From Arachis hypogaea (taxonomy: Eukaryota > Streptophyta > Magnoliopsida > Fabales > Fabaceae), in contig NC_092054.1 in assembly GCF_003086295.3 (NCBI RefSeq), positions 18,735,878 through 18,799,877 on the forward strand: DNA of 64,000 nt, given 5' to 3'. Position 1 is the stretch's first letter. Every line of letters begins with the position of its first letter. Below the pieces are notes generated by a model that had not been told where the DNA came from, did no database searches, and saw only the letters and a list, made by a program, of their open reading frames with translations. Both the position numbers and the translations under genes were made by a program. Positions 57,961 through 64,000 of the stretch are shown here, in pieces.

Positions 57961-59760
57961 TTTATCAAATTAAAAAAAAAATTCTGATATGAGCATTTGT
58001 ATATACTCTAATATACTCCCAAAAAAAAAAAAAAAAACTCATCATAATAATTGCATAAACAACATCAATAGCCTTTTGTTTATTTGTTTTTGGTAGTTTT
58101 ATATCAAAACTCATAGAATAAGAAGCTAAATTAAACTAACAAAAACTGAACAAAATAAAATGTCTATAACTAACATAAAGAAGATATTACAATTGCCATA
58201 GTACATGAGCACAAAAAATTTGATTTATTTACCATAAGCACAAATGTCTATAATTAATTCATAAAGAACATATTACAATTGTCATATTATCATATTATTT
58301 ATTTAACTTTTCTTAGGATGAGTTTAATAAAATTTATCGGAGAAGTGTTTGTATTTTTTGAAAGTAAAAACAACTCATTTTATTGATAAATTAAAAAGAT
58401 TATATGATTACACTTGTAGTTTATAAAAAGTAATTTTGAAATTGCCTATAAAGATATATACTTCCAAAACTAGCTTGTGTATGTGGTTTTCAAAATGATA
58501 AAACTAGCTAATTCTCTATAACATTGTTATGTCTATAAAATTATTTTACAAATATTATTATTGTAACTTATACTTATTAAAAGTCACTTTTATTTGTTTA
58601 CCAAACATATAACTGTTATGATTTTAAAAAATTAAATTTTGAAAAGCCAAGAAACATAATTTTTTAAAATATATAAGATTTTACCAAACACATAACCCTT
58701 CATATAAGGACACAAAAATACTTCTATTAAAAAAGTATAGAGACATTTAAATAATAAAGTAATTATTTTGGTGAATATTTATCTATATAATATTTTTAAT
58801 ATCATTTTTCTTGAGTTTTTATATTAGATGTTATTGTCTACTCGAAATATTTTTTTAATCCTTATATATATATATATATATATACGCTAAGGCTAGTATA
58901 TAAAGTATTAGATATAATATTATTTATCAATATACTTTTTTTGAGATAAGTGTGGTTTGATATTAAAAATTTTATAATAAAAAAAAATAGGATTCAATTT
59001 TTTTAAATCAGTATAACACAAAGAAAGAGAAAAATAGCTTATATGAAATTCATATAAATATAACATCGATGTTCTTAAGAAAAAAAAAAGAGCCTATTTC
59101 ATAGAGAAAGTTGATTCCGTCGCTTTCACTTCCAAGTTCCAACACGTAAAAGGACCATGTGGCAAATTGAATATAAATAATGTTGAACCAATTGTCATCT
59201 TCTAAACTACAGAAATATCTATTAGCCATTCCAAGTCTCAATCTTGATTTTATATTTTACATGAAAATTTGTAGGTATTTATATATGAATCAGTAATAAT
59301 AATAATATTTGAAAATACCAACTTCATAAATATTATCAAATAAGTATTTTTACTTACCATTAACTTTTACAAAAATGTTTTGGAAACAAAGTTTTGGAGT
59401 CATAATTAGTAATAATTTATCTTTTATTCATTAATTATCGTTAAAATAAATGTATAATATTAAATACTATAAATGTATAATTATAAATATTAAATTAAAT
59501 AAAATAAGTTTAGGATGTTATAAATGTGATTCATAACTTCATATATATTGCAATATTAAATAGTATTATTGTACACTTTTAATCTAGTTAAAAGATTACT
59601 CTTGGTGGTTAGTTCGTTGTTGTCGTCGTAAGAACATACATATCAAATTGATTTTTCTGATTTTTATTTGATAATTAAATTAGTTTCTCAATTTTTAAAT
59701 TCAGATAACTCTTTCAATTATATGTCATTACAATATTTTTACATGTTGTCACATTTAATT
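57961..59760. other. AT-rich non-coding DNA with a (TA)11 tract
   Basis: No gene is supported. An (AT)n tract occurs at 58863-58884. A small minus-strand ORF at 59050-59241 has no family resemblance. Confidence 0.55.
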
Positions 59761-59799
59761 TTAAAACTTCAATCTATAACTATAATATTTTAGACTTTA

Positions 59800-60400
59800 A
59801 GTCACGGTTCTTTTAGCCATATTTAAAAATCGTCACCTAAAATTTTTTATGATCACGGTATGATTTTTGGCTGTGACTTAAAGAAAAAATTTTTGGTCAC
59901 TCTTTATTTCCAAAATGTGACCATAGATCAGATGTCTATAGTCATGGATGTGGAGGATAACCTTTTTTCAATAAAGCTATTTTAAGTTTTAACCCATGCT
60001 TTTTCATATAACGTTTAAAAATTATGATCTAAAACTACTTATAGTCACGGTTTAAATGTTTAAAAACCATAACTTAAAAGGTTTTATAGCTACGATTTTG
60101 AGATATGATCTAAATGGATCTATATTCACGAATTTAAAACATAATCTAAAGGGTCTATAGTTACGATTTTAAGACATGATATGAAAAAGCATATAGTCAC
60201 AGTTTCATAAAATCGTGACATAAAAAGATCTATAGTTACAATTTTAATTGGTGACCTAAAACGGTCTAGAATCATACTTTTGAATCACAACTTAAAAGAA
60301 TTTATAGTGACGGTTTTGATGCGTGACCTAAAAAGTTTGCGACTACAATTTTAAGCGTGATCTAAAAGGATTTATAAATACACTTTTTATTAAATATTAA
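59800..60400. repeat. Degenerate minisatellite of about 36-45 bp units (CACTA subterminal type)
   Basis: The phrase TATAGTCACGGTTTT..A...GTGACCTAAAAGG recurs about a dozen times (for example near 59809, 59854, 60032, 60090, 60165, 60200, 60233, 60310 and 60345) with many substitutions and some inverted copies. Its form resembles subterminal repeats of CACTA-like elements, but termini were not identified. It ends about 0.8 kb upstream of the lipoxygenase gene. Confidence 0.6.
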
Positions 60401-61147
60401 TCTAAATTATGGTTTCAACTATGACTTAAAATAATCAATTATCACAATTTACAACCAAAGTTATTGAGGATCAGACCAATTAATAAATTGGTCGAGTGAT
60501 TGGTTCAAAAGTTCAAATAGTCTAACCAATTTAAATAAAATAAAATAATTTAATATAATTTTTATTGCAAAATCTTATGTTAATTATTACTTATGTTAAC
60601 ATGTACTAATTAATTATTAATGATGTTATAGTAAGTTTGCCGATTGCATTATTTTATCTCTCATTTGAATCTATAATGTTTTGTTTTGAACTTGCTCTCA
60701 CTCTATTTAAATAAAACTTTTCTACGAATAATTTTTAACTTCATTATATTAAACTTATCCTAAATAAGTTACATTATTAGGATTATATAAATTAACTTTT
60801 ATTAGAAGTTAACTTTAGTTTCTATAGAACGTTATTATAGCAACTTTTACACAAATATTTAAGCAGGTGTATGTTGTTGCCACGTATAAAATAGAAGCAA
60901 TTTTTTAAAGATAATAAATAATGTAAACCTATTTTCTTCTTCTTCTTTTTTCTCTGTTTTCTATATATATGTGAAACATATGACTGCATACGGACAAAGA
61001 AATTATTAAGCTCTTAAAATTTTACATATGTCAAAAACCGGTTCGTTGTGAATATTATTAAAAAGGATTCAATTATTTTTATAATAAAAAAAAGAACCCA
61101 CGCTAGGCACACTTCAGTGAGTGAACGAATATGTTTGTAGTTTGTAG
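60401..61147 (+). promoter_or_regulatory. Upstream region of the lipoxygenase gene
   Basis: There is no ORF in these 750 bp. It is AT-rich and holds a CCACGT motif at about 60878 and CT-rich stretches near 60935-60958. Its nearest repeat is the minisatellite that ends at about 60400. I could not define specific regulatory sites beyond the TATA box. Confidence 0.4.
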
Positions 61148-61149
61148 TC

Positions 61150-61157
61150 TATAAATA
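61150..61157 (+). promoter_or_regulatory. TATA box of the lipoxygenase gene
   Basis: TATAAATA lies 98 bp upstream of the ATG. A start of transcription about 30 bp further (near 61182) would give a 5' UTR of about 65 nt made of CT- and A-rich text (CTTCTCTTCACCCTCTC), which is typical of plant leaders. Confidence 0.75.
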
Positions 61158-61247
61158 CCTTTATACCTTGGCTTCCATTTTCCTCACACACTATTCTTCT
61201 CTTCACCCTCTCTAAGAAGAAAAGGAAGTAATAACGAAATAACAAAG

Positions 61248-61937
61248 ATGTTTTCGATTCCAGGGACTGGTATATTCAACAATAGCCAGAAGATCAAGGG
61301 TACCGTTGTGCTTATGAGCAAGAATGTTTTGGACTTTAATGCCATAACATCCGCCGGAAGCAGTGTTTCCGGCGCCGTCGGCGGAATCTTTGGCACTGTT
61401 AGTGATGTGGCTGGCTCGGTTGTCGATGGCGCCACCGCCATCTTCAGCCGTAGCATCGCCCTCAAGTTGATCAGTGCTACCAAGACTGATGGTTTGTCAT
61501 CTCATCTTTACTGTCTCTCATATATATTTACTTCTTAGATGTGTTTCTTCATAGTTGTTATATCTTAAAGAATTTAATTTTGATACATCAAATTATATAG
61601 TAAAAATAACTATTTTTTATTTTAACTGTGTTAATAGTTATTAAAAAATAAATATATTTAAATAATTGTATAAAATATTTTAGTACATTAAAATTAAATT
61701 TTTTATTAAAAACTAATAAAAAAAGAAATAAGTTAAAAAATATTAGAGGCTAACAATTCTAATATAAAAAGAACATTAATATTAATTCAGATATAAGAGA
61801 AAAAAAAAGTGTTTACTACCTAAAATTCCTCAAATAAGTTTGAAGGATAAACTAAACTTTAAGTATTAGACGTAATTTTTTAATTAAGAATTATTTAATA
61901 AAGTAATGAATGAATGAATAAATATTAAGTATTTCAA

Positions 61938-61987
<50 letters not shown>

Positions 61988-62931
61988 TTTAAATTTTTTT
62001 TCTTTTTCTTCCTTTCATTTTAAAAAAATGAGAATCACAAGCACATCATCATAAGGAAACAAAAGGGAGAAAAACATATTTGAACATCTAAGGATGTATT
62101 ATATTAGACAATCAGCGAGATCCAAATTAAAAATAATATTTAATAAGGTAAAACATTTTTTAGTCTCTAAAAATAGATTAAGTTTTAATTTCGTTTTAAA
62201 ATTTTAAAATATATTTTTTAATAAATATTGTACTTTATCTTATTTTAATCTTTTAGTCGAAATTAATTATTTTTTCTAAAAATGTTATTTTCTTTTATTA
62301 TCATCTTTTTTCTAAGTAATGATAATTGTGGTGCTATACGAAGTTATAGTTATATTGATTTGAGAAAAAGTATGAGAAAAATAACAGAAAGAAAAAATAT
62401 GTAATAATAGAAAAAAAATTATATTCTTAGAAGAAAAAACTTTAATTTTAACTATATGATAAAAGATTAAAAAAAAAAAACCGTAAGAAAAGAATAAGAA
62501 GTTTTATTACATGTTAGAAACTAGAGTTTGAGTGTTTGAATAAATTTCGTACCAAACTATAAAAATAATTATTAACATAAAATATAATAATTTGTATTTA
62601 AAAATTCAAAATTCATGTAGAAAATAATAGAATATAAATCTTTTATAGTGATTTAAAGGCTGAAATTCGATTGAAGCAGTGATAAATAATATTATTGTCA
62701 CCCGATATGTCAATAATTCACATGAATTTTCCGTTTATTTATACTTATTAAGTCATTGTCATTATGCGTCAACCAGCACTCATAAAATATGTCCAAATGA
62801 TTGGATTTTAAAATTAATTTTAGTTCTACCTTGTCTGCTTATTCTTAGCCACGTGTTTATTTTAATATTATTTTTCCAACCCATCTAGTTCCCCCACAAG
62901 GAATATATTTTTGGAAGCACAATTATTGGTC

Positions 62932-62974
<43 letters not shown>

Positions 62975-63515
62975 GGGTTATATTTCTATTTACAATTTCA
63001 CACCATAATAACTTCAAATGAAAGGTAATTATGATGCCTAATGGGTTCAATTTTAACTACAGATTATAGAAAGAAGTATGTGAGTTGAGCAGACAAAATT
63101 TGTTTTGTTTAATTCACCAAAAAAATGTACAAATATATTTATAAATTTTTTTCTAAAAGGTAGTTGGATGACCAATGAAATAGAAAATGGTTTTTAACAT
63201 TTATATATATATCTGTAAATTTTTGCAGGGCAAGGAAATGGGAAAGTTGGAAAGGAAACCTATTTGGAGAAACATCTTCCAACGTTGCCAAATTTGGGTG
63301 CCAAACAAGATGCATTCGACATCCATTTTGAATATGATGCTGATTTCGGGATTCCGGCTGCATTCTACATCAAGAACTATATGCAAGTTGAGTTCTTCCT
63401 TGTTAGTGTGACTCTTGAAGACATCCCAAACCATGGAACCGTTAACTTTGTTTGCAACTCATGGGTCTACAACTTCAAAAATTACAAAAAGGACCGCATC
63501 TTCTTTGCTAATGAT
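61248..63515 (+). CDS. LOX: 9-lipoxygenase (linoleate 9S-type), exons 1 and 2, 5' part only
   Basis: Lipoxygenase adds O2 to linoleic and linolenic acid and feeds oxylipin and seed storage or defence pathways; this type is cytosolic. Exon 1 is 61248-61491 (81 codons plus one base), donor G|GTTTGTC. Exon 2 is 63229-63515, acceptor TTTTTGCAG and donor GAT|GTAAGT. The joined 177 residues keep one open frame. The start MFSIPGTGIFNNSQKIKGTV and LMSKNVLDFNAITSAGSS match the N-terminus of legume seed-type lipoxygenases. Exon 2 carries the PLAT/LH2 domain: GKVGKETYLEKHLPTLPN, FGIPAAFYIKNYMQVEFFLV, TLEDIPNHGTVNFVCNSWVY and RIFFAND. There is no transit peptide. The iron-binding catalytic domain lies beyond the window (a full protein has about 860 residues). 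This is the only clearly functional-looking host gene in view. Confidence 0.93.
61938..61983. repeat. (ATT)15 microsatellite in lipoxygenase intron 1
   Basis: A perfect ATT run, likely to vary in length between genotypes. Confidence 0.95.
62933..62973. repeat. (ATT)13 microsatellite in lipoxygenase intron 1
   Basis: A second perfect ATT run, about 1 kb downstream of the first. Confidence 0.95.
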
Positions 63516-63699
63516 GTAAGTAGAGTCTTTTTACAAGTACTAAACTTAAGGTTTAGTTTGGTAAAGTTTTTATTTAAGAATAATTTATAAGAGTTAATTT
63601 TTAAAATTATAACATCTATATTTAGTAAATTAAATTAAAAACAATTTTTAATAAATACAAACAATAACAAGTATGTTTGGTAAAATAGTTTTTAAAATT

Positions 63700-64000
63700 T
63701 AAAAATATTGTTGTTCCGAGGATTACTTGAAATTGGATTGTATTTGGACTTGAACGTGAGGTCCAAACTCTTAGCGAGGTGGTTTTTGACTTGGCCTGAG
63801 TTGTATGGCCGTCGTCCAAGTTGTTCGTGAGGAGATGGGGGTGGTACCTGCAAAACACTCTAATACCTAGGTCAACAAGGGTCTTAGCAGGTTTTAAGTG
63901 TATTGGAACTTAAATATACCTGAGGGTGTTAGTGTATTTATAGGTGATGAACCAATAACCACCGTTGAAGTAGTTCTACTTCTGGTGGTGAATAACTGTC
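63700..64000. repeat. Unidentified repeat in lipoxygenase intron 2, runs off the window
   Basis: From about 63716 the composition changes from AT-rich intron to GC-richer text, such as GGACTTGAACGTGAGG, CCGTCGTCCAAGTTG, GGGGTGGTACCTGCAAA and AATAACCACCGTTGAAG. I recognise similar text as a dispersed sequence in Arachis transcripts and genomes, but I cannot name the family. It is most likely an insertion within intron 2 and continues beyond position 64000. No ORF is convincing. Confidence 0.45.

Larger units (their letters stand above)
61492..63228 (+). other. Intron 1 of the lipoxygenase gene, 1737 bp
   Basis: The GT-AG borders are clear from the protein alignment. It is AT-rich and contains (ATT)n tracts at 61938-61983 and 62933-62973. 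Nothing else recognisable was seen. Long first introns often hold enhancer activity in plants, but nothing in the sequence shows this here. Confidence 0.85.

Overview
The window is plant nuclear DNA and almost certainly comes from a legume close to peanut (Arachis). The reasons are GT-AG introns, an AT-rich background, (ATT)n and (AT)n microsatellites, a legume-type seed or cytosolic 9-lipoxygenase gene, and transposon families whose proteins I recognise from Arachis-like genomes. The genus is an inference, since no search was run. No organellar, viral or bacterial gene was found.

It is a nested transposon block that ends in one ordinary gene. From left to right: (1) 1-4856, the 5' part of a minus-strand non-autonomous LTR retrotransposon with one long uninterrupted gag-like ORF, a tRNA-Asp-type primer site and a 1.57 kb LTR. 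(2) 5862-11475, a complete but decayed LINE on the minus strand with an exact 16-bp target duplication. (3) About 11.5-33.3 kb, two decayed genes facing each other: a multi-exon Ulp1/C48-type protease gene (+) and a FAR1-like/MULE transposase gene (-). A full-length RepHel Helitron (18259-25642) lies between them, and a truncated Tekay-like chromovirus with a nested solo LTR (27505-32632) splits the FAR1 gene. (4) About 35.8-36.6 kb, a MULE fragment. (5) 36782-45292, a complete non-autonomous LTR retrotransposon whose right LTR holds a solo LTR and whose interior holds a TRIM-like repeat. (6) 46925-55724, a MULE with about 155-165 bp terminal inverted repeats, whose transposase gene was split by a 6.05 kb LINE with a 13-bp target duplication. 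(7) 55.7-61.1 kb, non-coding DNA with CACTA-like terminal and subterminal repeats. (8) 61248 onward, the first two exons of a lipoxygenase gene with its TATA box. The second intron contains an unidentified repeat that leaves the window.

The nesting gives an order of events. The ULP/FAR1 pair is older than the Helitron and the chromovirus. The chromovirus LTR is older than the solo LTR at 28370. The 36782-45292 element is older than the solo LTR at 42434. The MULE at 46925 is older than its LINE. Most broken reading frames show stops that a C-to-T or G-to-A change would explain, which fits long-term cytosine methylation. Only the lipoxygenase, and possibly the gag-like ORF, look intact.

The points most worth following are the possible single composite ULP+FAR1 transposon, and CG-rich 'ACGCG..CGCGT' blocks that recur in unrelated retrotransposon families against AT-rich sequence.
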